Assembly (NCBI RefSeq): GCF_000321225.1
Contig: NW_004451402.1
Span: 638,234-702,233 of the forward strand
Reading direction: 5' to 3'
From: Odobenus rosmarus divergens
Taxonomy: Eukaryota; Chordata; Mammalia; Carnivora; Odobenidae
Length of the DNA stretch: 64,000 bases
Shown here piece after piece: positions 37,701 to 49,703 of this stretch. Each line of letters begins with the position of its first letter. The first letter of the stretch is position 1. Under the pieces are notes generated by a model. It saw only the letters and a list, made by a program, of their open reading frames with translations. It ran no database searches and was not told where the DNA came from. Position numbers and translations under genes: made by a program.

Positions 37701-37990
37701 AGGAGAGACGTGGACGAGAAGCTGAACAGCTCAGATTCCACGAGGGCATGCTGAGTGAGAAATATTTTCCATATTACACAAACTTCACTCTCCATTTAGG
37801 GGAGGAGAATAACTGATCATTTAATTCAGTTCAGATTTCATGTTTTTACCCCAAGCTCTTTTCTATTTGTCTGCATTCTTTGTTAATCTTCCCATGGATG
37901 ACTTACATAGTCACTATAACTTTGAGTTAATTGATACTTCTATTTTCAATATGAAAAGTTCAATGCCGAGACATGCTGTGTATTAAAATA
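31746..37990. other. Intergenic region downstream of APCDD1, mostly unique sequence
   Basis: No gene that I can support. It may include distal 3'UTR of APCDD1 (AATAAA at 32699, 33145 and 33998). A TA/TG-rich simple tract lies at about 32815-32900, and a possible MIR relic at about 35950-36040. ORFs of up to 154 codons (34570-35034, - strand) and 137 codons (36067-36480, + strand) show no recognisable family. An exon-like + strand segment at 36818-36995 is treated under findings. Confidence 0.7.
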
Positions 37991-37994
37991 TATA

Positions 37995-38805
37995 TCTATT
38001 AATTTTTTTATTGTAGTAATACCACTTAAAATGTCTAGCCCTTTAACAAAATTGGAAATGTACAGGACAGTATTGTGAACTAGAGGCACAAGTTCGTACA
38101 ACAGATCTCTAGAACTTACATATCTCGCATAACTGAAACTTTATGCTTATTGAAGAGGAATACGGACAACCACAATTCTACCCTCTGATTCTATGAATTT
38201 GGCCATATTGTATACCTCATATAAATGGAATCCTACAGCATTTGTCCTTCTGAGTGGCTGATTGCACTTAGCATAATGCACTTCTAGCTCTTTCATGTTG
38301 TCACCTTTTGTAGGATTTCCTTCTTTTTTAATGCTGAGTAATATTTCATGGTATGCATATATTACCTTTTGTTTATCCATTTGTCTGTTGATGGACATTT
38401 AGGTTGTCTCTACTTCTTGGTTATTAGAAATAATGCTGCAGTGAACATGGTACAGGTAGCTTTTTAAGATAATGATCTCATTTCCTTTGAATAAATACCC
38501 AGAAGTGGAATTGCTGGAACAGATGGTAATTCTATTTTTAATTACCTGAGGAATCACCATATTATTTTCCACAATGGCCACACCATTTTGCATTCTCATC
38601 AACAGTATACAAGGGTTCCAATTTCTCCACATCTTCTCTAATACTTGTTAGTGGTTTCTGGTGGGGGAGGGGGTATAATGGCCATCTAAGCAGGTATAAC
38701 GTGATATTTCATTGTGGTTTTTATTCGCATTTCCCTGACAATTTTAGTATACCTATTAGCCATTTGTATATCTCTTTGGAGAAATGCCTATTTAAGTCCT
38801 TTAGA
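37995..38805 (-). mobile_element. LINE-1 3' segment (host of the nested insertion), part 1
   Basis: On the + strand it reads as the complement of an L1M-type 3' end: ACTTATGCTTAT-like 3'UTR, CTCATATAAATGGAATCCTA, GCATAATGCACTTCTAG, TTGTTTATCCATTTG, then ORF2 complement to GGAGAAATGCCTATTTAAG. It stops abruptly at 38805, where a different LINE-1 3' end begins. The expected continuation is found about 2.5 kb later at ~41312. Confidence 0.8.
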
Positions 38806-41310
38806 GCAGTTTAAAGTTCACAGCAGAATTTAGGAGTAGGTACAGAGATTTCCCATATACCCCCTGCCCCCACATATGCACAGCGCCCCCCCATCCACAT
38901 CCGGGCACCAGAGTGGTACATTTGTTAGGACTGATGAACCTACATTGACATGTCATTATCACCCAAAGTCCGGAATTTACCTTACAGTTCACACTTGGTG
39001 TTGTACATTCTATGGGTTTGGCTAAATGTATAGTAACATGTATCCATCATTATGGTGTCATACAGAGTATTTTCATTGCCCTAAAAATCCTCTGTGTTCT
39101 GCCTATTCATCCTTCCCCCATTCCACCCCATGAAACCCTGGCAACTACTGATCATCTTACTGTCTCCATAGTTTTACATTTTCCAAAAGGCCATGTTGTT
39201 GGAATCACACAGTATATAGTGTTTTCAGATTGGCTTCTTTCACTTAGTGATAGGCATTTAAGGTTCCTCCATGTTTTTCTCATGGCTTGACCGATCATTT
39301 CTTTTTAGCAATGAATAATATTTCACTTTCTGGTTGTACCATAGTTTGTTTATCAATTCACACACTGAAAGACATCTTGGTTGCTTCCAAGTTTTGGCAA
39401 TTATGAATAAAATTGTTATGAACATCCACATGCTGGTTTTTGTGTAGACATGAGTTTTCAACCCCTTTGGCTATGTACCAAGGAGCATTCTTGCTGGAGT
39501 ATATGGTAAGAGTATATTTAGTTGTAACAAACTACCAAACTGTCTTGCAAGTGGCTGTACCGTTTTGCATTCCCACCAGCAATGAATGAGAGTTCCTGCT
39601 GCTCTACATCCTCACCAGCATTTGGTGTTGTCCATTCTAATAGGTGTGTAGTGGTATCTCATTTTAATCTGTATTTCCCTGATGATATATGATATGGAGC
39701 ATCTTTTCATGTGCTTATTTTCCTTCCCAATCCATATATCTTCTTTGGTGAGGTGTCTGTTAAGGTCTTGAGCCCATTTTTTAAATTGGGTTGTTTGTTT
39801 TCTTATTGTTGGATTTTAAAAGTTCTTTGTATATTTTGGCTAACAGTTCTTTATCAGATGTTTATTTTGCAGATATTTTCTCCCAGTCTGCAGCTTGTCT
39901 TCTCATTCTTTTGACATATTTCACAAAGCAGAAGTTTTTAATTTTGATGAAGTCCAGTTTATTAATTATTTTTTTCATGGATCATGCCTTTGATGTTGTC
40001 TCTAAAAAGTCATTGCCATATCCAAGGTCATCTAGGTCTTTTCCTATGTTATCTTCTAGGAGTTTTATGTTTTATATTTAGGTCTACAATTCACTTTGAG
40101 TTAATTTTTGTAATGGGTGAAAGGTCTGTGTCTAAATTCATTTTTTTGTACGTGGATGTCCACTTGTTCCAGCACCAGTTGTTGATCCATTGCATTGCCT
40201 TTGTTCTTTTGTCAAAGATCAGTTAAGTACAATAATGTCAGTCTACTTCTGGGTGCTCTCTGTTCTGTTCCATTGATCTATTTGTCTATTCTTTTGCCAA
40301 TACTATACTGTTTTGATTACTGTAGCTTTAAAGTAAACCTTGAAGTTCAATAGTCTCAGCCCTCCAACTTTTTTCCTCTTCAGTATTGTGTTGGTTATTC
40401 TGGGTCTTTTGCCTCTCTATATAAATTGTAGAACCCATTTGTCAATATCCACAAAAGAACTTGCTGAGATTTTGATTGGGAATGCATTGAATCCAAGATC
40501 AGGTTGGGAAGAACTGACATCTTGACAATATTGAGACTTCCTATCCATGAATATGGAATGTTTCTTCATTTATTTAGTTACCTTGTTTCTTTCATCAGAG
40601 GTTTGTAGTTTTCCTCATATAGATCTTGTACACATTTTGTTTGACTTATTGCTGAGTCTTAGTTTTTTAGGGTGCTAATGTAAATGGTATTGTGTTTTTA
40701 ATTTTAAATTACACTTATTCATTGCTAGTATATAGGAAAATGATTGACTTTTGTATATTAACCTCGTGTCCTGCAACGTTGCTATAATTACCTATTAGTC
40801 CTGGAAGGTTTTTGTTGATTGTTTTAGATTTTCTACATAGATGATCATGTCAACTGCAAACACCGTTTTATTTCTTCCTTCCCATCTGTATACCTTTTAT
40901 TTCCTTTTCTTGACTTTTTGCATTAGCTAGAACATCTATTATGATATTGAAAAGTGATGGTGAGAGGGGATATGCTGGCCTTGTACTTGATTTTAGTGGG
41001 AAAACTTTCAGTTTCTTACCATAGGTATGATGTTAGCTGCAGGTTTTTGTAGATAGTCTTTATCAAGTTAGGGACTTACCCAAGTCCTCTATTCTTACTT
41101 TAGTGAGAATTTTTATCATGAATGGATGCTGGATTTTGTCAAATACTTTTACTGCATCTATTGATATCATCATGTGGTTTTTCTTTTTCACCCTATTGAT
41201 GTGATGGATTACATTTTTGATTTTCAAATATTGAACCAGACTTGCATACCTGAAATAAATTTTACTTAGTCATTGTGCATAATTCTTTTCATTATTCATT
41301 GTATAATCAA
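38806..41310 (-). mobile_element. Second LINE-1, nested inside the first
   Basis: Begins with the complement of a different L1 3'UTR (TTTAAAGTTCACAGCAGAAT, CCCATATACCCCCTGCCCCC, GTACATTCTATGGGTTTGG). It then runs through the ORF2 complement to about 41310 with the landmarks in the expected order. ORF2 is broken by many stops and frameshifts. The 3'UTR differs clearly from that of the flanking L1, so two separate families are involved, and the inner one must be the later insertion. Confidence 0.8.
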
Positions 41311-41436
41311 GATATTTATTTTTTGTTCTTGTGTTTTAAGAGTTCCATATATATATATATATATTTTAATATTAACCCCTTATCAGATATATAGTTTGCA
41401 AATATTTTCTGCAATTCCATAGCTTGCTTTTCACAA
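41311..41436 (-). mobile_element. LINE-1 host segment, part 2 (resumes after the nested element)
   Basis: TTTTAAGAGTTCC, ATTAACCCCTTATCAGATAT and GCAAATATTTTCTGC are the next L1 ORF2 landmarks expected after the break at 38805. An expanded TA run sits at 41350-41366. Confidence 0.72.
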
Positions 41437-41439
41437 TAG

Positions 41440-42335
41440 AATGAACTTAACTAAGTGAAAGACTTGTACACTGAAAACTACAAAACATTGATGAAAGAAA
41501 TTAAAGAAGACATAAAAAATGGAAAGGCCTCCATGTTCATGGATTGGACACATTAATGTTGTTAAAATGTCCATACTATCCAGAGAGATCTATAGATTCA
41601 ATGTAATTCCTTCAAAATCTCAATGGCATTTCTTACAGAAATAGAAAAAATAATCCTAAAATTTATATGGAACCACAAAGGACTCTGAAGAGCCAAAACT
41701 GTCTTGAGAAAGAAGAACAAAACTAGAGGCATCATACGCCCTGATTTCAAAATACATTACAAAGCTACAGTAATTAAAACAGTGTGGCATTGGCATAAAG
41801 ACACAGACCAATAGAACAGAATGGAGAGTCGAGAAATAAACTCAGATTTATACAGTCAACTGATCTTTGACATGGGTACTAAGAATACATGGGAACAGTC
41901 TCCAACAATGGTGCTGGGAAAACTGGATATCCACACCCAAAGAGTGAAAGTGGATCCTTCATCATATATAAGAATCAAATCAAAATGGATTAAAAGCATA
42001 AAGTCCTGAAACTGTAAAATTCCCAAGAAAAAAACATAGAAGAATAGTTTCATGACATTGGTCTTGGCAATGATTTCTTGACTCCAAAAGCAAAGGCAAC
42101 AAAAGGAAAAATAAACAAGTGAGCCTATATCAAACCAAAACCTTCTGCACAGCAAAATCAATAGAATGAAAAGGCAACCTATGGAATGGGAAAAAATATT
42201 ACAAATCATATATCTGATAAGGGGTTAATATCTAAGAAATATAAGGTATAAGGAACTACTACAACTCAATAGCCAAACACAAGGAAAATAACTCAATTTT
42301 CAAATATGGGCCAAGGATTTTCTCCAAACAATATT
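41440..42335 (+). mobile_element. LINE-1 ORF2 segment in inverted orientation
   Basis: Sense-strand L1 ORF2 landmarks in order: CTGAAAACTACAAAACATTG, CATGTTCATGGATTGG, AAAGCTACAGTAATTAAAAC, AATGGTGCTGGGAAAACTGG, GATAAGGGGTTAATATC. It abuts the - strand L1 piece at 41436 head to head. The last ~75 bases before 42240 repeat, in inverse, the content of 41360-41435. This is the layout expected of a twin-priming 5' inversion of the host L1, or of two independent insertions. Confidence 0.82.
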
Positions 42336-42727
42336 ATATTTTATATTGTTTCTTCCTTGACTTTTTCTAAACTTTTTTAAATTACTTTTTCTGCCTTGGA
42401 AACAACTGAATGATGTCACAGACAGATTCATAAACATGGAAGTTCAGACTTCACAAAAGAGTTGGTCAAAGATGAGAAATAGCTCCGATTTCCAAATACA
42501 AATCATTTCAATGGCCAAAAAAACAAAGTCCCTGGTACGATAAAATGCATTCTCTGAAGAAACTTCTTTGAGTGTGTTCCAGCACAAATGTCTATCTACA
42601 GTATTCATAGCAAACTCTAGCCAACCTCTGCATTTCCTTATAAGCTTGAAACTAAATGGCAGGAAACACCCAGGGGCACCAATAACACTTGAGAATCTTG
42701 TGCCAATTCCAAACTGGGTAGACAGTA

Positions 42728-43220
42728 TTATGGAGCTAGTTTCTTAATACTTTGAAAAATTCCATTGAAATGAGAGATAACAAACTTGAAAGGCAAGTCC
42801 CTTTTTTGCATCAATAAATAAAACATCAAAGTGATTATTGAGCCAAAGATCCAAAGAAGTGATGTCCAATTTTCAACATAATAAAGCAGTGAATATGAAT
42901 TCAAATGAGCAGCCTGATTGGAAACAACAACAACAACAACACTTTCTATTTCTGGAGCAACCTTTCTTCTAAGGAATGATATAGGCACTAACATCACCGT
43001 ATTATGCCCAATTGTTCATTTGTGCCTAGTTTCTGATCATTTTTCCAAACAACAGAGAGCCAATATGTTAACTTTCCAGTTGCAATTCACTTGAAGAGCA
43101 CCAGGATGTTGGAGCAAATGGTGGTGATAAAAATAATCAAAAACTCATAGGAACTCTGCAGGCCCCAAATGTTTGTGACAATACATATATTTAAGGAAGA
43201 GAATGTGAAGTCTCTTACCT
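42728..43220 (-). pseudogene. Possible degraded protein-coding relic of unknown family
   Basis: Reading the - strand from about 43220 down, one frame gives a mostly open stretch with hydrophobic content (SSYEFLIIFITTICSN) and one stop. A shift of frame near 43000 then leads into a second open stretch that ends at a stop at 42728 and includes TSLLWIFGSIITLMFYLLM. Two membrane-like segments linked by one frameshift could be the remains of a retrocopied membrane-protein gene. A (GTT)6 run encodes a valine tract. I do not recognise the family, and in AT-rich DNA such patterns can arise by chance, so this is a weak call. Confidence 0.25.
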
Positions 43221-43384
43221 TTAGCTGACCCTTCTAATGATCTGTATGTATGAGATCCAGAAAGTCACCAATCTTGCCCTGGAAACTGTTCTCTCCTTTT
43301 TGCTGTTTCCTCTGAGCAGGCTGGGCAGGGTTGCCATCATTTCCTACAGCCCTTCCCTAGGCATCTTGCGCAGGACATCCAGTG

Positions 43385-43510
43385 GTAAGATCATGGACTT
43401 TGGAGCCAAACAGACCCCTGTTGAGTTCCTGCTCACCAACTGCCCACTTGCCCTCTTTGGGTAAGTCCCTCAGCTTCCACGTTTATATAATGAGAATCAT
43501 AAGCTGGTGA
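43385..43510 (+). repeat. MIR SINE fragment
   Basis: GATCATGGACTTTGGAGCC, CCTGTTGAGTTCCTGCTC, GGGTAAGTCCCTCAGC and TATATAATGAGAATCATAA follow the MIR order (GGCTCTGGAGCCAGACTGCC...GGGCAAGTTACTTAACC...TAAAATGGGGATAATAA). Confidence 0.6.
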
Positions 43511-43692
43511 AACAGAAGCTTTTATAGCAGACCTGAACTTCTCAGAGACCTGAATTCATGGACTCTCCCATTCCCTCCAGAAAATATCCTGGCTGATGCC
43601 ACGGCCGGCTTTAGCCCCTTGCTTCTCAGAGTGGGGACCATGAACTAGTGGCATTGCATCACTTGGGAGTTTGATAGAAATTCACAACCCCA

Positions 43693-43843
43693 GGGGCGTC
43701 TGGGTGGCTCAGTTGGTTAAGCATCTGCCTTTGGCTTAGGTCATGATCTCAGGGTCCAGGATCAAGTCCTGCTTCTCCCTCTCGCTCTGTGCTCTCCCTC
43801 TCTCTCTCCAATAAATAAATAAAATCTTAAAAAAAAAAAAAAA
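43693..43843 (+). mobile_element. CAN-SINE, sense, with internal deletion
   Basis: Head GGGGCGTCTGGGTGGCTCAG, tail CAATAAATAAATAAAATC and an A-run. The middle block that normally holds CCACATCGGGCTCCCTGCTC is missing. The 16-bp flanks GAAATTCACAACCCCA (43677-43692) and GAAATGCACAATCCCA (43844-43859) are target duplications with two differences. Confidence 0.92.
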
Positions 43844-44116
43844 GAAATGCACAATCCCAGGCCCCATTCCGACCTGCTAAATCAGAATCTGCATTTCAAT
43901 AAGATCTCTCTCTAGGTGGTTCATGTGCACATTCAGGTTTGAGAAGTCTGACTTTAGCTTGCTCACAAGTATACTCAGCACTTCTGTTGCTACCAGCTGA
44001 CTTGTATATCCACTAAAGAAGTTGTTTTAATTCCCACGCTCATTTATGCTTGCTCTTCTTTTTGTTGTCATTATATAAATAACTTCAAAGCTGATTTTTA
44101 AAATGGTAGAAAAGAG

Positions 44117-44320
44117 GGACGCCTGGGTGGCTCAGTCGGTTAAGCATCTGCCGTCAGCTGAGGTCATGATCCCAGGGTCCTGGGATCAAGTCCCACGTCG
44201 GGCTCCCTGCTCAGTGGGGAGTCTGCCTCTCCCTCTCCTCCCTGCTTGTGCTCTCTCTCTTACTATCTCTGTCACTATCTCTGGCTCTCTCTCTCAAATA
44301 AATAAATAAAAGCTTTAAAA
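44117..44320 (+). mobile_element. CAN-SINE, sense
   Basis: Full head (GACGCCTGGGTGGCTCAGTC), complete body and AAATAAATAAATAAAAGC tail. The likely target duplication is diverged (AATGGTAGAAAAGAG / AATCATAGAAAACAG). Confidence 0.92.
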
Positions 44321-45227
44321 AATCATAGAAAACAGAAAAATTAATAAACAAAATAATGATTTTAAAAATTTCAAAAGAGAATTGTTGTCCCCATGAAATT
44401 GACATTGAATGTGTTGGAAAGACAGTATAAAAAGGGAATGAAAAATGTTCCTGCTGAGTAAGCTAGAAATAAGACAACTGAACATCACCGGCTGGGATGG
44501 TGGGACATAACAATATAGAAAGAATCTGAGCTCTAATGATTTCACAAGGGTTTCAAAATTCTCCCCCTTCTCTTGGAGGAAACCCAAACTGGAAATTGGG
44601 AAACTGGGTCATGTGCTATAAGTGAGCTGTATAAAAGAAATCGATGAACCAATGGGAAAAGGAAGTTCCTAGTTCCTTATGAAAAGACTAATGAGTAAAT
44701 GTATGTTTGTATGTTTTCAGTTAAAATAAAATGTTCAAGGATATATTTGGATCATCAGCTAGAATATTTTTATTTTAACGCACTCTTGGTATCAGCTGAC
44801 CAGTTGTCCTCCCCCCCCACCCCCGTGGCATGCACCCTGTGGTACCCACTTTGCAGAATTGTTGTAAAGATTAGAAATGATGAATGTGCTTGGTTCAGGG
44901 TAGGTGCTCAAGAATTTAAGTTATTACAGTGGTCATGCTGCTTGTCATCGTGCATCTTGGGGCTTTGGGGCTATGATGCATTTGGGGAACTCTTTCCTCC
45001 CCATGAAGCATTTTACTCTAAGGACGTTGAAAGCAGCACTGTGAAAAATACATAGAGATTAGTACACTGACTCTGGCTTCCAAGCATTTGCAATTGAATA
45101 TTGATAAAACAATAGTAATAACATTCATTTAAGGCAACCTGTTATCTGTGCATTTTGATACTCACTTTCAGAAAAATGTGACACCCAATGAAGTATAGAC
45201 AATGTCTATAAATTACCATTTGAATAA

Positions 45228-46815
45228 TAATGGTTTTTATTGTGCTTAAAGTCACATAACTTAACATTCTCCATTTTAACTACTCTAAAGTGTACTGTTC
45301 AGTGGCATTCAGTACATTCACAGTGTTAGGCACCCAACACCACCATTCAGTTCCTGAGCATTCCCATCACCCTTTAATCAGTCACTCCCATTACCCACTA
45401 CCCCCCACCCCAGGCAATGACTGATCTGCTTTCTGTCTCTATGGATTTGCCTATTCTAGATATTTCATTTGAATGGAATCATACAATATGTTGCTTTTTC
45501 TGTCTGGCTTCTTCACTCAGCATGTTTTCTGTGTTCATCTATGTTGTGACATTTATCAGTACTTTATTCGTTTTTATGGCTAAATAATATTCTATTGCAT
45601 ATCACATTTTGTTTATTCATTCATTTACTCCTGAGCATTTGAGTTGTTTCCAACTTTGATCTATTGCAAATAGTGCTGTTATGAGCATTTGTGTACAAGT
45701 TTTTGTCTGAACACCTGTTTTCAAATCTTTCGTTTTTTTTCCTGGGAGTAGAATTGCTAAGTCATAGACTAATGTTTAAAGTATTGAGGCACAGCTGCAT
45801 CACTTTATGTTCCAACCAGCTGTGTATGAGGGTTTCAATTTCTCTACACCCTTGCCAACACTTATTTCCCTTTCATTGTTGTTATAGCCATCCTAGTGGT
45901 TGTGAATTTGTATCTCATTGTAGTTTTAATTTGCATTGCCCTAATGACTATTGATATTGAGCATCTTTTCATATGCTCAGTGGCCATTTGTACATCTACT
46001 CCAGAGAAATGTTTATTCCAGTCTTTGGCACCTTTTGAATTGGGTTATTTGTCTTTTAGTTGTTGAGTTTTAAGAGTTCTTTACATATTTTGGATCCTAG
46101 ATCATGATCGAATATATGATTTACAAATATTTTCTCTGATTTGGAGGCTTTTCCCTTTTTGTTGACTGTGTTCTTTGATGCACAAAAGTTTTTAACTTTG
46201 ATGAAGTTCACTTTTTTTTCTTTTCTCAAATATACTTTTGATATTATATGTAAGAAATCATTGCCAAATCTGAGATTATAAAGATTTACTCCTATCTTTT
46301 CTTCTAGGAATTTTTTAGTTTTAAACACTCTCACATTTAGATCTTCAGACCATTTTGCATTAATTCTTGTACATGGGGTGACATAAAGGTCCAATGTCCT
46401 TCTTTTATACTTGAATACCCAGTTGTCTCAGCACAATTTGTTGAGGAGACTATTCTTTTCCCATTAAATGGTCTTGACAGACTTATTGAAAATTAGATGT
46501 ATAGGTAACTTATAAAGTCTCAATTCTATTCCATGATCTATATGAATATGATCTCATATATACCTTTATTTATAGAATATCCATAGGACAATACCACATT
46601 ATTTTGATTACTGTAGCTTTGAAATTGAGAAATATAAATACTGCCACTTTGCCCTTCTTTTTCAATATTGTTTTGGCTGTGTAAGGTGCTCTGCAAATCT
46701 GTATGAACTCCAGGAATGGCTTTTCCATTGCTGCAAAAAAAAGGCTCTTGGAATTTTGATTGCATTGGATCTATAAATTGCTTTGGGGAATACTGCTATT
46801 TTAATAGTATTTAGT
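45228..46815 (-). mobile_element. Long LINE-1, antisense, 3' part
   Basis: Complement of an L1 3'UTR (TTTATTGTGCTTAAAGTC, AGTGGCATTCAGTACATTC, TTTCTGTCTCTATGGATTTG) leads into ORF2 complement. It is interrupted by a SINE at 46816-47008 and resumes afterward. Many stops are present. Confidence 0.88.
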
Positions 46816-47008
46816 CTTTTTTTTTAAGATACATTTATATATTTGAGAGAGAGAGAGAGGGAGAGAGAGGCAGAGGGAGAGAATCTCAAGCAGACTTCCA
46901 GATGAATGCAGAGCCTGACTCGCGACTTGATCTCATGACCCTGAGATCATGACCTGAGCAGAAATCAAGAGTCAGATCCTCAACCGACTGAGCAAACCAT
47001 GCGCCACA
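46816..47008 (-). mobile_element. Older CAN-SINE inserted in the LINE-1
   Basis: TTTTTTTTTAAGATAC, a GA-rich tail complement, ATCATGACCTGAGCAG and CAACCGACTGAGC identify a diverged SINE. The flanks AGTATTTAGTCTT and AGTATTGTCTT look like its target duplication. The head is degraded (GCAAACCATGCGCC). Confidence 0.88.
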
Positions 47009-48820
47009 TCAGTATTGTCTTCTAACCCATGGACACAGATGACTTTCCATTTACTTAGGTCTTCTCGAATTTCTTTCAACAATATTTTGTGGTTTTCAGT
47101 ATACAAGTCTTGTATCTTTTCAGTTAAGTTTATTCTGAACTGTTTTATTCTTTTTACCTTATTGTAAAAATGCAATTGCTTTTTTAACTTCCCTTTAGAT
47201 TGTTCATTGCTAGTATATAGAAATACAACTGATTTTTGTGTGATCTAGTGTCCTGCAACTTGCTGAATTCATCTATTAGCTCTAGTAGTTTTTATAAGGA
47301 TATTGCAGGATTTTATATAAGATTATGTCGTATGTGAATATGGATAGTTTTATTTCTTTCTTTATAATTTGGATGTCTTTTATTCCTTTTATTCCTTTTC
47401 TTCTTATTTGTTCTGGATAGAACAATCAGTAAAATTTTGAATATAAGTGGCAAAAGTAGGCAGTTTTGTCTTGTTCCTGATGTTAGGAGTTATCAGTTTT
47501 TCACCATTGAGTGTGATGTTAGCTATGGGGTTTTACATGAATGCCCATTGCCATTTTGAGGATGTTCATTCTATTTCTAGTCTGTTGAGTGTTTTTATGA
47601 TGAAAGGGTACTGGATTTTGTCAAATGCTTTTTCTCCATCAATTGAGGTGATCGTGGTTTTTTTTTTCTTTCTTTGTTCTATTAATGTAGTGTGTTGAAT
47701 TGATTAATTTTATTATGTTGAACCACCCTTGCATTTCTGGGATAAATCCCACTTGGTCATTATGTATAATATGTTCACTATGCTACTGGATTCAGTTTGC
47801 TAGCATTTTGTTCAGGAGTTTTGAGTCTATATTCATTGGGGATGTTGGTCTATCATTTTCATTTTCTTGTAATGTCTTTGTCTGGCTTTGGTATCAGGGT
47901 AATGCTGGCCTCATAAAATGAGTTCAGAAGTTCCTTCCTCTACTATTTTTTTAAAGCATTTGAGAAAAGCTTAGGTTTAATTTTTTAAATATTTGATAGA
48001 AGTCACCATCCTGGGCTTCTCTTTGTTGGCAGGTTTTTGGTTAATCACTTAATCGCTTTACTTATTATAGGTCATTGAGATTTTCTATTTCTTCTTCAGT
48101 CAGTTTTGGTAGTGTTGTTTCTAGGAATTTGTTCATTTTGTCTAGGTTATCTCATTTGTGATGTACAGGTTTTCATTGTATTGTTTTATAACTCTTTATT
48201 TCCACAAGTTGGTACTCTCATTTCTGATTTCAGTAATTTGAATCTTCTTTTTTCTTAGTTTTTCAATTTTGTTGATCTTTTCAAAGAACTAATTTTTAAT
48301 TTTTTTGTTTTTCTACTCTCTATTTCATTTAGCTCTGTGCTAATCTTGATTATTTCCTCCCTACTGCTAGCTTTGGTTTTAGTTTGCCCTTGCTTTTCTA
48401 GTTCCTAAAGGTGGACAGTTAACTTATTGATTTGAGATCCACCTTCCTTTTTAATGTCAATATCCATAGTTAAAAATTTCTCTCTGAGCACTGCTTTCAC
48501 TACAACCCATAAGTTTTGGTATGTTGTATTTTTGTTTTCGTTTGTCTCAAAGTATTTTCTTATTTTCTCTTGCAATTTCTTCTTTGATCCTTTGGTGGTT
48601 TAAGAGTGTGTTGTTTAATTTTCACAAATTTGTTCATTTTCCAGTTTATTTCCATTATTGATTTCTAGTTTCATTCCATCAGAGAAGATACTTCATATAA
48701 TTTTAATCTTTTAAATTCTATATAGTTGTTTGTGGCCTAACATATAGCCATCCTGGAGAATGTTCCGTGAGTACTTGAGAAGGATATGTGTTCTACTATT
48801 GTTTAGTAGTATGTTCTATA
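47009..48820 (-). mobile_element. Long LINE-1, antisense, continued ORF2 complement
   Basis: Landmarks such as TTTCTTTCAACAATATTTTG, GTCCTGCAACTTGCTGAATT, TTTGTCTGGCTTTGGTATCAGG and TTTCACTACAACCCATAAG follow in the order expected for an antisense L1 ORF2. Together with 45228-46815 this is about 3.4 kb of one element. It is inactive. Confidence 0.88.
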
Positions 48821-48821
48821 G

Positions 48822-48925
48822 AGCATGGAGCCTGATGTGAGGCTAGATTGCATGACCCTGAGATCACAACCTGAGCTGAATCCAACAGTCCGTTGCTCAA
48901 CCAACTGCGCCACCCAGGCACCCCT
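48822..48925 (-). mobile_element. Partial CAN-SINE (head half only)
   Basis: GAGCCTGATGTGAGGCT through TGCGCCACCCAGGCACCCC is the complement of the 5' half. The CT-rich/A-tail half is missing. It lies exactly at the end of the L1 homology, so the break may reflect recombination or a deletion. Confidence 0.85.
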
Positions 48926-49690
48926 ATCTAGTGACTTTTCTAAATGAGTTTTGTAAAGACTGTATTCATTGTTACTCAAGGTTACTGAGGTCTCTGTTTA
49001 ATTAGCTTTGTCATTAGACAGATTTCCTTAAATGCCTGGAGCTAAAGAAAAAAAAAATCCTGAGTTTGCAGGTTAGCTTTTGTTGGGACACTCTTTCCAC
49101 ATTTAGCCAGGCTGTTGACAAATCTGTCTTAACTTTCATTTCCCACTTATCCAGAGCCTAATGATCAGCCAGAGGAGAAATGTCAGTGTCTTCTCAGGTC
49201 TTTTCTGAACATCTGTCTAGCCTTGGGCATGAGCCTTCTAGATTCCCTGGTATACACAGGAGCTTTTCAAAGCCCCTGTTTCCCCATGATGCCCAAGGTG
49301 TCTCCTTCCTCTCCTTTTCCTTCCCTGGTTTTTTGGTCTGCTGCTTGCCCTTTGGTGGATGGCTTCTGCTAGTGTATTTGTGTTTGAATGCACTTGACAA
49401 ATACTCCCTAGGAGGCCATCCAGCCCTGAGAAAGCTCCAAGGCAGGAAAACAAAGGTTATCTCCATGGAGCCCCACCCCAGGCTCCCCAGGACCAAGCCT
49501 CAGGGAGCCACTGGACAGATCAAAGCCCACAAACACAATCCTCCGATAACAGGCCCACACTGCTCCCACTGATTCTAGCAAGCTGCATCATGGATTCCTG
49601 GTTGCTGCCATGCTGTGGCATGGTCGATCATGGGCAAGTAAGGAAAAATGCCACCATTATCTCTTATTGAATTTTAGTAGCTTCTTCCTT
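48926..49690. other. Unique intergenic sequence before the assembly gap
   Basis: No repeat family or gene recognised. A 130-codon + strand ORF (49180-49572) and its antisense partners have no family resemblance. Confidence 0.6.
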
Positions 49691-49703
49691 CTTTTTTTTT
49701 TTT

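Larger units (their letters stand above)
42336..45227. other. Intergenic stretch with two SINEs, a MIR and a degraded open region
   Basis: 42336-43230 is unique-looking and contains the - strand open region described below. 43385-43510 is a MIR. SINEs lie at 43693-43843 and 44117-44320. 44340-45227 shows nothing recognisable. Confidence 0.65.

Noticed and set aside
39711..40226. Several + strand ORFs of 60-96 codons
   Set aside because: They are antisense to LINE-1 ORF2. Hydrophobic Phe/Leu-rich translations are typical of reverse-complement L1.
41856..42209. 117-codon - strand ORF
   Set aside because: It is the antisense of LINE-1 ORF2 sequence in the inverted segment.
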